64,000 nucleotides of DNA from assembly GCA_002286855.1 (NCBI GenBank), contig NRSV01000084.1:46892-110891 (forward strand), given 5' to 3'. How positions within the stretch are numbered: position 1 is the first letter of the stretch; every line of letters begins with the position of its first letter. The stretch comes from Bipolaris cookei (taxonomy: Eukaryota > Ascomycota > Dothideomycetes > Pleosporales > Pleosporaceae). The notes below the pieces were generated by a model. It was not told the DNA's origin. It worked only from the letters and a program-made list of their open reading frames with translations, and ran no database searches. Positions 56,162-64,000 of the stretch are shown piece after piece. The translations under genes and the position numbers were made by a program.

Positions 56162-57079
56162 TTAGTAGTTGGTGGCGGTGTTTCCGTAGGTAGCAGTACT
56201 GCCGTTGATAGCGTAGTTGCCAGTAGGAGCGGTGTGGTAACCGGAGCCAACAGGCTTGTGGCTATCATAGCCGACGTTAGGAGATGCGACGGTCGAGCCA
56301 GTGTAGGCGGTATCGTGGCTAGGGCGGTAGTCGTGGGTACCATTAGGAGCAGCAAGTCCACCAGTGGCAGCAGGTACGGCAGCAACCTCAGGGTCACGGT
56401 GGCCAGTGGTCCTGTTGGCCTTCTTGCGCTGCCAGAACTTCATGCCGGAGCCCTTGGTGTAGCCGTTGGAAGGACTAGGACCGAAGCGCTTTTCCTTCTT
56501 GTGGTGGCGCATGAGGAGGACCTGGAGGAGGGCACTGAGCAAAAAGAGGAAAGCACCGATGATGGCGACGGCAAAGCAGGCAGTGTTGAGCCTGCAAGTA
56601 GTACCCAGAGAGGCAGAGTAAGTGATCTGGTTGCCCTGGCCGTCGGAGCCAAAGCCTTGCTTGGAGCGTGCAGGACCGTTGCCAAGAGGGGTCTGTACGT
56701 TGCCAGAGCAGCTGGATGCACCATCACGAGTCAGAACGGCGATGGCAATCATGGCACCGCAGCAGAGGATGTTGAAGAGAATTGCAAGCATAGCAAAGAT
56801 TGTCTATGCAATAGTCAGTACACAATTTTGAGTGATGGTGTTTAGAATTCTTACCTTTCCACCGATGCAGCAAGTCAACAAGACAGCAAAGATGGTGTAA
56901 AGGACAACGGCACCGGAAAGACCAGTGACGGCCTGTTGCCAGACTGGAATGTTGACATTACGGTCAGCCTGTACAGCGAGGAAGTAGCTGTAAATGCCAA
57001 GGATGATTGCAGCGCAGCAGAACTCGAGAGCATAGATGGCGGTCGAGCCAAACTTCAATGCAGCACCACCGAAGCCCAT
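56162..57079 (-). CDS. Four-TM MARVEL-like membrane protein
   Basis: Two exons (56855-57079, 56162-56803) give 288 aa. Four hydrophobic segments are visible: about residues 14-36 (IYALEFCCAAIILGIYSYFLAV), 50-72 (TGLSGAVVLYTIFAVLLTCC), 76-97 (TIFAMLAILFNILCCGAMIAIAV) and about 145-168 (ACFAVAIIGAFLFLLSALLQVLL). A loop with two cysteines lies between the third and fourth. This is the layout of fungal MARVEL-domain proteins, which sit in plasma membrane or eisosome-like regions. The cytosolic tail is Gly/Asn/Thr/Tyr-rich and disordered. The intron falls in phase 0 between the second and third spans. The family is assigned by topology, so the name is provisional. Confidence 0.75.
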
Positions 57080-58400
57080 GGTTGCGGTTGTCGGGTGTAG
57101 AGAAGCAAGGGGCGAGTGTTGTTTTAGGGTGTAAATGTGGTATGCAGGGTGTGCGCGGATGAGGAATCAAGCCGTGTAAGGGATCAGGGCGAAAGGATTT
57201 ATCTGTGTCTTGAAGATCTGTCTGGCGATGACGCAGTCTGAGTATGTGGTATCACGTGATAGACCGCACCGCCATGCTGGCCTGCCTTGTAGGGACATAA
57301 GTCATGTCGATCTTGGAGCCCGTGCGTCACTCCAAGCCACGGCTAGATTGAACCCTGCTTTTCTCTTTTGTCCCACCCAACCAACGTCATCCTGGTCAAA
57401 AGTCGACCCGACCAAAGAGTCTAGCCACGGTGCCGAGTCTACGCTTGCTATCATCCTGTTTTTGCTACCCCTAACGTCACCTGCTCATGGACCACTGCGT
57501 GTCTCGAGTAGCACTCCGTTGACTGTCCCTGGACACTCGACAAGCCCCAAGATGGCGGCGCCACAAAGCCACACTCTCGCAGGTGAGGTAATGCAGGCTG
57601 ATGCCCCTGCATGCAGCCACCCGTCATCCCAATCAAGTGCCCAACCCGTCTTGACACTATAGTGTACAGGCTGATATCACCATGTCGCAACCCTTCTATG
57701 TATGCGAGCTACTTTTTCATCGTGCGCCGATTCATCCGCCAACCATGTGGTGATCGACGTCTTTCGACCCGCAAGCGCCATGCGAACTGTTGTCATACAT
57801 ACCGTACCAAACAATTCCCACGCTGCGTCGTGACGCTGACTACCCTCCCCATCATGTTTGCACCAATATTTGTGTTTGCTCCGAGGCGCACTTGGCTACC
57901 AAACCTTAACTCGAACCTAGACATCTCGCTGGCCAGTATCAAACTATTCGAGGCCGGCCGTGTCGTCACACGCATGGCCGATCCGCGCCAAATATTTTGC
58001 GCCAGAGAGCTATCGTGCCAGCACACCGAGCTAGCCTCGTCAGGCAGTGCTGCTGCGACTCAACATGTTGTGCGTCTACTGAAGCCGTGTAAATCATCGT
58101 TTGATAGCTGCGACCCTTTTATGCATTACATATATGCAATGTTAAGTTGAGCAGATGAAGCATTCGCGCTGTGCAGCATTGGTATCCGAGCCACCGACAA
58201 CACACCAATTGCAAATTATCAGCTGCGTTGAATTTTAGCGTTTCAACAATTTTACATCAACTAATCAGGTATCGTCGTAGTATGGTCACAAAGGCAGCGA
58301 TGCATGCTAGGGTCATGCAAGATCAGGTCATGAGCAGTAGCTTCAACCATACATCTCCGCCTGGATCATGGTCGATCAATTTCATGTGAACATCATAGGG
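57080..58400. other. Gene-free transition to AT-rich DNA
   Basis: Upstream of the MARVEL-like gene the sequence is of normal composition and then becomes AT-rich after about 58400. Frames of up to 179 codons occur but carry no motif. No gene is called. Confidence 0.4.
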
Positions 58401-60560
58401 AAATCTTCTATACGCATTCCCTCTACTCCATGGTAGATGGTGATAGTTATTTTCCCTGTAAAATAGTAGCGGAGTCCATGCTCTTCTCATTGTTCAAACT
58501 CGATTATTTTCAAAGCTAGAGGCTAGTTTAAGGAATATTAGTACGATTTGCTATGGGTCTTTTCTATAGCTAGAAATTGGCTGCTTTAGTCCCAACTGGT
58601 CATATACCAGGGTAGCCACGGTGAAGCCTAGATATTGTCGTCTTCTGTATCTCTTTATGCTGACCTTAATGGTGCCTTGGTAGACCAAGATTTATACTAA
58701 AGTGAAGACTATTAAAATGGGCCATCATATCACCAAATTCCATTTTCTGATATTGGACGAAATCTTTTGAACTATTCACATAATCCTGCCTATGTTCTGC
58801 ATCTTTTATGGGGCCTATCGGTACTTATAGAACATGTTTTCTAAGCTATCAATGAGATTTCTAAAGTGAGAAATCCAAACTGATCAGCACTCTAAATCTC
58901 TTAACAGAAAAAAAACGCGTTCCACATTTGTTATTTAACACTACAACGCATCACATTATACCTCTAGTATACAACAATTACCGAGGTCAATAGTAGCAAC
59001 ACCATTCAAGTGCCCAGAATCAATCGATCATATTGGGGCACTCTCTCCTTCGAAATCAGATAAACATTTCCAGAGACTCACGTTTTAGTAGACGTATCCC
59101 CGCTATTTAAAATGCTCTGACCACTATATACAGTTTCTTGAAAACCTTGCGGATCTCTTCGACGTCTCTTCTTGGACCTCATCCGATTTTTTGCATCGAT
59201 TCTGCTCAATAGGTTCTAGGTACTTATAAGTGCAAGGTCTTCTCTAAAAAAAGTTTGATAACAATAATAATGCATCAATGTGAAACGTTACCATTTGTAA
59301 ACTTTACTATAGTCTATCTTTAGAATTCCAAGCACTTCTTAACACAAAAGTGTATAGTACGACGCACATTTTCAGACCATATATCTGACCATACGAAGAC
59401 TTCTTTCACAAGAGGATCAAATTGGGACACTATCGTGGCATATTGGATGGTTGATTTGAGTATTTCGGGACTGGTTGTTTTTCTGCTAGAGATATGTCCT
59501 TGGAACAAATATTCATATACTTTTTGATACGTTGGTATTCCGTGCCTCCAGCTTGACTTGGACATGGATATTGCAAGGCATGACGAGGCCAAACTCGACT
59601 TTTTATACTGCGATCTGACATCTCTAAGATGCAATCATACTTATCTCCAAATGCTGGAAGTCAAATCAGCCACTTGTGGGATTTCCAATATTATGAGCAC
59701 GAGTTTGATACAAGAACCAATCTTGAGGCATTTGGTCACTGTGAAATAAGGAAGCACCATCTGAAACCTAACTCGCCGAAAGGCCCAGAAAGAAAGCAAG
59801 AACTCAAGCTATCCAAGTTTTTCTTTGAAATAGACTTTTTGACCTAGTATTCTTGCACTTTGACCGTTGTTTTAGATAGGACGTTAAACCTTTACATACA
59901 TACAAACATACATACTTTAACTGTTGTTTAACCATCCCTATAATTCGCATGTCAGTGTACAACCCGCATCACACACTACTGCCTTACTTACCAGCACTTG
60001 TGCCGCCCTCTATACTCTACCTAAGTAATACAGTTGAACTAGTAGAGCGTGTAATCTCTATGCTCGCTTGGGTAACGTTCATAGAAGAATAATTGCGATC
60101 TTATTGTCTACAAGAACTTCTACTCTTGTTAGCGACAGCTATGCTAAAATTTTGTGAATACACATCTTTAGATAGCCTCTAGTCACGTAATGAAGACTAT
60201 AATCTCTGTCAGAGGAGCTAGCTAGAGGAGAGGAGCCAGGTTGGTGGGCAGCAGAGCCAGTAGGCAATTACAGAAAAGAAAACGGAGGGTAATATTGGAA
60301 TAAGGCCACACATTTCTACAGCACCGTCTACGAGATGTGATCATGACATTTACCTGTAACACAAAACACCAGGTTTCTATTCCAGATCCGTGACATCTGA
60401 CAATTGAAAAGTTCCGAAAAGAGTGTCAGAACGTTTGACTACAGTGCTAACTCTACACGGCATTGATTGCGCTCAACTAACTACATGGCCATTCAACCCT
60501 TATATAGACGAGCCTTTATACCCCGAGCTGCGTTAAAAGAAGCGTAGTGCTGATACTCTA
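58401..60560. other. AT-rich gene-poor block
   Basis: About 2.2 kb with many stops on both strands and TA/AT-rich runs. A 104-codon minus-strand frame at 59320-59634 has no family similarity. Composition and neighbouring transposon relics suggest old repeats mutated by RIP (C to T), which is an inference. Confidence 0.45.
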
Positions 60561-60577
60561 CCGTGCCAGACGGCGCA

Positions 60578-60610
60578 ACGATCGGGACGGCGCAACGATT
60601 GCTCTACCCC
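60578..60610. repeat. Direct repeat GACGGCGCAACGAT, two copies
   Basis: GACGGCGCAACGATCGG is followed directly by GACGGCGCAACGATTGC. It lies just inside the presumed left end of the outer pogo relic and may be a sub-terminal transposase-binding repeat. Confidence 0.55.
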
Positions 60611-60729
60611 ACCAACCACCATCACCAAGATTAGGCCGTAGAGCCGCACAAAATAGCTGTTATTAGGAAATTTCTTGGTGTTGAGATACACAAATAATAT
60701 TGTAATCATCTATCTATCGATTATCTGGC

Positions 60730-61369
60730 TGGTAACTTGATATCGCGGCTGCGTCGTGATCACGGTGTTGATGGAGCTGCTGAGCGATCGAGTGGCTGCT
60801 CACCACCATCACGGCTACCACTAAATATTTTTTTTCTTGATACAGGCTTCGTATGAGCTTTGAAGCTTCTTTTATTACTATTTTGGGAAGTTTTAACAGC
60901 TTGTTTTAGTCGTTTTTGCAGCTCTACAGGCAGCTTGGCGAGCAGCTCGCTCAGTAGCTTCATCAGCTTTCTGCTTCACCCGCAGTAGCCTCGCCTCCGC
61001 TCGCGCGCGGCGCCGTGTATCAAGCTCTTGAATTTTAAGCAGCTTCGCCTCTTCCCGAACTTCGATTTCGATAGCTTTTCGATGTTGCAGAATCTCACGA
61101 TCGCGCTGTTTCTGCTCATAGAGGCTGCGAGCTTCTCGCAGCTTCCGCGGCAACCAGAAATTACTAGCTCCACCATGGTAATCTTCCGGCAGCTCAAGCG
61201 CGCCAGGCTGTGAGCGCTGCTTCCACTGGCTCTCACCAACTAGAGCTTCTCGTAGCTTTCTTTTTTCTTGCTGAACGAGCGTTGAGTGGGTGGTAAGCGT
61301 TATGGTCGTCCGGTTAAGCTGTGAGAACTTTCTACTCTCTTTTTGATTACCGTACACCCAAATAGGCAT
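60730..61369 (-). pseudogene. C-terminal tail of pogo-family DDE transposase, decayed
   Basis: The frame 60893-61369 encodes QEKRKLREALVGES, then EDYHGGASNFWLPRKLREAR and a long charged helix (EVREEAKLLKI, RARAEARLLRVKQKADEATERAAR). This is the tail typical of fungal pogo transposases (EYHGGAxFWSPRKVREAR in relatives). The homology then jumps to another frame (60760-60963, KLPVELQKRLKQAVKTSQNSNKR). After a TGA in place of a probable CGA Arg codon it ends in SRRSRDIKLPAR near 60730-60757, matching the usual RGRxIxLPxRY end. One frameshift and at least one stop make it non-functional. The C-to-T type of the stop fits RIP. Confidence 0.75.
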
Positions 61370-61522
61370 AAAAAATGCAGGCGCAAAATGCGCAACCCAA
61401 CAGGCCCTTAGCGAGGTCTATCTCACACTCACAGCTAGCATTGTCTACAAAGTCTTAAATAGCTTTTCTAGATTATGCCATGATTAAGCGATTTACAGAT
61501 CCCGTCACCAACACCCCATTAC

Positions 61523-61600
61523 AACACTCTACCAACAGTACCCCATCCAACAATCTACCAATAGTACCTTGTCCAACACTCTACCCACAATATGTTGTCC
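61523..61600. repeat. 26-bp minisatellite, three units
   Basis: Units 61523-61548, 61549-61574 and 61575-61600 start AACACTCTACC / AACAATCTACC / AACACTCTACC and end in a shared TCC; each is exactly 26 bp. It sits 127 bp beyond the stop codon of the small secreted-protein gene. Confidence 0.8.
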
Positions 61601-61726
61601 AGCTCACATATTGACTATTATCAAAACATTGATTCCAACCATTCGCCAGCGAGTTTGCGGTCTTTGGGTTCGTTTTACAACCTCTCGTGTTAAAAAGCAA
61701 AACTACAGAGCTACTCATTAACTTAT

Positions 61727-62020
61727 TCATTTGTGACGCTTTGAAAGCGGGTCAATATACGTACCTGTGCACCCTTTCTTGACCCAGAAGATCTGCATAC
61801 TGTTTCCACGCAACTCCTTGCAATCACCGACAGGATGGGTATCAGGGACAGCGACGCTGTCATCTACTTTCGAGATGCCACATTGTTTGTCATCCCAGGT
61901 GCCAATTATAGCAGCGGTGTTGTCGCGTGGGAAGATGTTAACAGAATCAGTCGGCACAGATAGAGAAACACTTGGTAAAGTTGCCGCGATAGCGATCATT
62001 GGCAGAATGTTGAATCTCAT
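61727..62020 (-). CDS. Small secreted protein, effector-like candidate
   Basis: Single exon, 97 aa. The N-terminus MRFNILPMIAIAATLPSVSLS is a strong signal peptide with likely cleavage before VPTDS. The mature part of about 75 residues has three cysteines (KQCGIS, GDCKEL, KGCTGT) and aromatic/hydrophobic segments (IIGTWDD, MQIFWVKKGC). A PRD site at about residue 31-33 could be a propeptide boundary. I recognise no family. The gene lies inside transposon-derived AT-rich DNA and is flanked by a 26-bp and a 12-bp tandem repeat, a setting typical of fungal effector genes. It keeps an intact frame although neighbouring transposase frames are broken. The role is inferred from size, secretion signal and location only. 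Confidence 0.6.
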   Translation of the reverse strand: MRFNILPMIAIAATLPSVSLSVPTDSVNIFPRDNTAAIIGTWDDKQCGISKVDDSVAVPDTHPVGDCKELRGNSMQIFWVKKGCTGTYIDPLSKRHK

Positions 62021-62058
62021 GGCGTCGAAAATTGTGAAAGCGTGTTCAATACTTTTGG

Positions 62059-62106
62059 GAATATTTGTAAGAATATTTGTGAGAATGTTTGTGAGAATGC
62101 ATGTTA
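62059..62106. repeat. 12-bp tandem repeat, four units, upstream of the secreted-protein gene
   Basis: Units GAATATTTGTAA, GAATATTTGTGA, GAATGTTTGTGA and GAATGCATGTTA follow without gaps at 39-86 bp before the start codon on the minus strand. The position is that of the promoter or 5' UTR, so copy number could affect expression. Confidence 0.8.
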
Positions 62107-62679
62107 GTGCTGTTAATAAGGAGTTATTTATACAGATGAGATTACAGTAGGATTCTGGGGACATAGAATACGACCTAAAAATAGCATTGAAGGTAGAATT
62201 TAGTGGATTCAGCTGAGGCTGAGGAATGTGGTGAGGGTACATAGGAACAGGCTAGACTTAGTCCTGCTTTAATCAAGCAGCTGAAATTTTGCAAATCGAA
62301 TGATCGTAATAGATAATATTTCCCTTTTTAGTACTAGGGTCGCTTAGCATCAGCGGAGCCTTATAGGATGTTTCCAGCTGGCTACATGTCCCTTATTAAG
62401 TATATTGATGAGGCTGTGTCACCAGCAAACTGAATAGAGTAAAAGAGTTTCTGTAATTCTGTGTTGAAGCGAGAAGTAACATACATAGTAACATCGCCAT
62501 GAAGGATTTTTCCTTTTTGAGTACAAGTGTTGGTTAGTTTCAGCCGAGACCCGCCTCAGCAGCGATGTTCTTGAAGGACCCAGTAATTCACGAGGTCTCT
62601 AAGTCGAGACCAGAGCTTGGATCGCCATGATCTGACTGAGGAGTAAGGTGAGATCTGAGGATAAATATCTGTGCTAAGG

Positions 62680-62701
62680 CTTAGCTTATTACTAAGCTAA
62701 G
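62680..62701. repeat. Perfect 9-bp hairpin CTTAGCTTA-TTAC-TAAGCTAAG
   Basis: Nine-base arms with a 4-base loop, followed directly by the palindrome GTCAGCTGCGCTGAC (62701-62715). It lies in transposon-derived sequence. It may be a transposon end or a hairpin remnant; no function is assigned. Confidence 0.5.
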
Positions 62702-63019
62702 TCAGCTGCGCTGACACTCGCCGCAGGCGACTGCCGACGCTTAATGCGATATTACCTTCAATACGATTTTTTTGTACAGCCCAGATATATTGTTTGTCGC
62801 ACACGTAGGTGCGGTGAATTGATGTGTGTATTGTGTCTGCTATTTATTATCGATCCGCCTTATCGTTATTTATACGTAGTGGTTGTGGGCGTCAAGATCA
62901 GGTTCGCTAAGAGTCCTTTTGGTTTCCCTGATAGACTCCCAGTGTTTACGTGCTGGTGTAGTCATAGAGTTCCCTGAATGTTCTTCGGTTGAGGTTCAAC
63001 GAATCCAGGTATTTACGTA

Positions 63020-63801
63020 CCTTACACGGACACTGGGCGCCCACCTATCAACCCTATCGCAATCTTAAACTTAAAGCTGTACAACGCCACATAATAGCTT
63101 GATATATATAAAAATGTGGTTTTGCAGTAAATAGATGCTTGCGATCAATTTGTACTATCTAAATTGTTGCCGGAGCTTAACGCTGCGGCCTCACGTCGTG
63201 CCAATGATCCCAATAAGGAAGCCCTTCTCATCTATATTATATATATCACCAGCCTCAAGGCAATACTCCTTAACCTTTTGATGCAGAAGGTCAAATTAAG
63301 CCTCATAATTCATTAGAGAATCAGATTGATAGCGCGTACGATCCATGGCGCCGGTCCTCTTTGAGATGAGCTCATTATTATTCTGGTTGATGAAGCATGA
63401 AACCCAGCGCTCAGAGACCTCCTCTTTCACTAGAGCTGACGCAAAATTCCTGATCATCTCTCTTATACGTGGCAAGCCTCTCTTAGTCAGCTTTTCAACA
63501 TATAGTATAAGCTCCGACTCCTGTTGTGGGCTGAGCTTGCGTCCATTTGATGGCTGGGTGCCCGCTGGGGCCTGTATGCCTCTGTGCCTTCGACTCAACG
63601 TTGTGCGATCAATATTGTGTTTCTTAGCCACTTCTCTATATGGAAAGTGTTCTCCTGGTTTGCACGATTCGATGTCTTCAATCGCAGTTTGAATCGGATC
63701 CATAATGGTGGAGTTATGACGCGTTAAAGTTATGGTGTTACTACTGTTTTAGTGTTACTACTGTTCTAGTGCTGGGGTGGGCGCCCGGTGTCCGTGTACG
63801 G
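63020..63801 (-). mobile_element. Internally deleted pogo/Fot1 element with intact ends
   Basis: A 782-bp unit. The 26 bp at 63020-63045 (CCTTACACGGACACTGGGCG...) recur inverted at 63776-63801 with two mismatches, and TA dinucleotides (63018-63019 and 63802-63803) flank both ends. Both features are diagnostic of Tc1/mariner/pogo insertion. Inside is the 5' part of a transposase gene on the minus strand; most of the catalytic domain is deleted. The close match of the two ends suggests a rather recent insertion. Confidence 0.82.
63180..63703 (-). pseudogene. N-terminal fragment of pogo transposase (CENP-B-type HTH)
   Basis: From the ATG at 63703 the frame encodes a psq-type helix-turn-helix (FPYREVAKKHNIDRTTLSRRH) and a CENP-B-type DNA-binding segment (LSPQQESELILYVEKLTKRGLP, ALVKEEVSERWVSCFI). 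A stop then follows NYEA (63296-63298) where relatives continue. After it, FDLLHQKVKEYCLEAGDIYNIDEKGFLIG is still readable in the same frame, including the first catalytic Asp of the DDE domain (NIDE). Homology ends shortly before another stop near 63198-63200. The rest of the catalytic domain is missing, so the copy cannot make an active enzyme. Confidence 0.8.
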
Positions 63802-63812
63802 TAACTATGCGA

Positions 63813-64000
63813 TTAACAAGCAGTGGAGAGCGGCTTGAACAACCCAACATCGAGCGGCTGCAGCGTATGAGTCGCATGAGGTGGGTATATCGCAATCAAG
63901 ATCTTATTCTGCTCACAATAGTCAATAGACTCCGTCGTGAGATGAGAGTGATGCCCATCCATGAACAGTAATCGGTAAGACGATAGAGCTTTAGGCTTGG
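63813..64000 (-). pseudogene. Catalytic-domain fragment of outer pogo transposase
   Basis: The frame starting at 63998 encodes SYRLLFMDGHHSHLTTESI, carrying the second catalytic Asp of the DDE domain (L-x-x-D-G-H-x-S-H). It continues as PPHATHTLQPLDVGLFKPLSTA, a highly conserved pogo segment. It runs off the window edge upstream and is cut at 63818 by foreign sequence, reaching a stop at once (63813-63815). Its tail is probably the relic at 60730-61369. Confidence 0.8.

Larger units (their letters stand above)
62740..63818 (-). mobile_element. Possible LTR-type insertion interrupting the outer pogo transposase
   Basis: The outer transposase reads intact on the minus strand up to a GCT codon (63819-63821) and then changes abruptly to TGTTAATCGCATAG, a TGTT start as in many LTRs. 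The sequence continues on the other side of the inner element (from 63019 leftward). Its other end and a matching target duplication were not found, so the nature and the left limit given here are tentative. Confidence 0.3.
60561..64000 (-). mobile_element. Outer pogo/Fot1-type transposon relic, split by later insertions
   Basis: Two parts of one kind of transposase lie on the minus strand: the catalytic part at 63819-64000 and beyond, and the C-terminal tail at 60730-61369. Between them is about 2.4 kb of other DNA. The left end is probably at 60561, where a TA (60559-60560) precedes CCGTGCCAGACGGCGC and a 12-bp direct repeat (GGCGCAACGATC/T). The right end lies outside the window. That both parts come from one copy is inferred from order and strand. 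Confidence 0.6.

Noticed and set aside
57611..58150. 179-codon plus-strand frame
   Set aside because: No recognisable motif, Cys/Arg-rich composition and no intron or neighbour support.
59320..59634. 104-codon minus-strand frame in the AT-rich block
   Set aside because: No similarity recognised; most likely a chance frame in decayed repeat DNA.
1..64000. CRISPR arrays, bacterial operons, viral genes or a secondary-metabolite core gene
   Set aside because: None seen. Genes are intron-bearing fungal genes; no PKS, NRPS or terpene synthase signature and no regular spacer arrays are present.

Overview
The window is nuclear DNA of a filamentous ascomycete, most likely a Dothideomycete of the Pleosporales type. 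The evidence is the gene content: an Ypd1 phosphorelay protein, the PtaB/Mfg1 LIM-domain-binding regulator, a CFEM-GPI protein, a fungal lysine 2,3-aminomutase-like enzyme and pogo transposons with the tail typical of this group. Genes are dense, sit on both strands and carry introns of about 46-60 nt with GTRNGT donors and YAG acceptors. All exon limits were placed by eye from reading frame, splice sites and family similarity. In nearly every case exon lengths add up to an intact frame.

Layout, left half. A 2H-phosphoesterase cut by the window edge (<1-1093, -). YPD1 (2013-2768, -). A gene-free stretch. Mitochondrial aspartate aminotransferase with an apparent 3-nt microexon (4991-6502, -). 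Mitochondrial GTPase GEP3 (6908-9157, +). A GT34 mannosyltransferase (9605-10719, -) divergent from mannose-6-phosphate isomerase (11668-12987, +). An unknown F-box-like protein (13607-15127, +). Mitoribosomal bL28m (15380-16897, -), sharing a 202-bp promoter with peptidyl-tRNA hydrolase 2 (17100-17742, +). GET2 (18656-19680, -). A radical-SAM lysine 2,3-aminomutase-like protein (20934-22723, +). The glutamine-rich regulator PtaB (23962-26575, -). V-ATPase subunit B (29039-30928, +).

Layout, right half. A small orphan multi-exon gene (32290-32844, +), a small membrane protein (33027-33494, -) and cytosolic leucyl-tRNA synthetase (33776-37315, +). Then comes a run of carbohydrate oxidoreductases at 37.8-46.4 kb: myo-inositol oxygenase, aldo-keto reductase, short-chain dehydrogenase, zinc polyol dehydrogenase and a Gfo/Idh-type dehydrogenase. 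Together they could carry myo-inositol through D-glucuronate towards gluconate, so I read this as a putative inositol/glucuronate catabolic cluster. A 384-bp element with 30-bp inverted ends lies inside it. After that: a CFEM-GPI wall protein (47995-48855, -), ten-exon TRP2 (49876-52092, -), an unknown coiled-coil protein (52481-53842, +), NFU1 (54549-55537, -) and a four-TM MARVEL-like protein (56162-57079, -).

From about 58.4 kb to the end the DNA turns AT-rich and is built of transposon remains. A decayed pogo transposase is split into two parts (tail at 60730-61369, catalytic fragment at 63819-64000). Its gap holds foreign DNA, including a complete but internally deleted second pogo element (63020-63801) with inverted ends and TA target duplications. 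A small secreted-protein gene (61727-62020, -), flanked by minisatellites, lies in the same gap and is the best effector-like candidate. No tRNA, rRNA or CRISPR was recognised.
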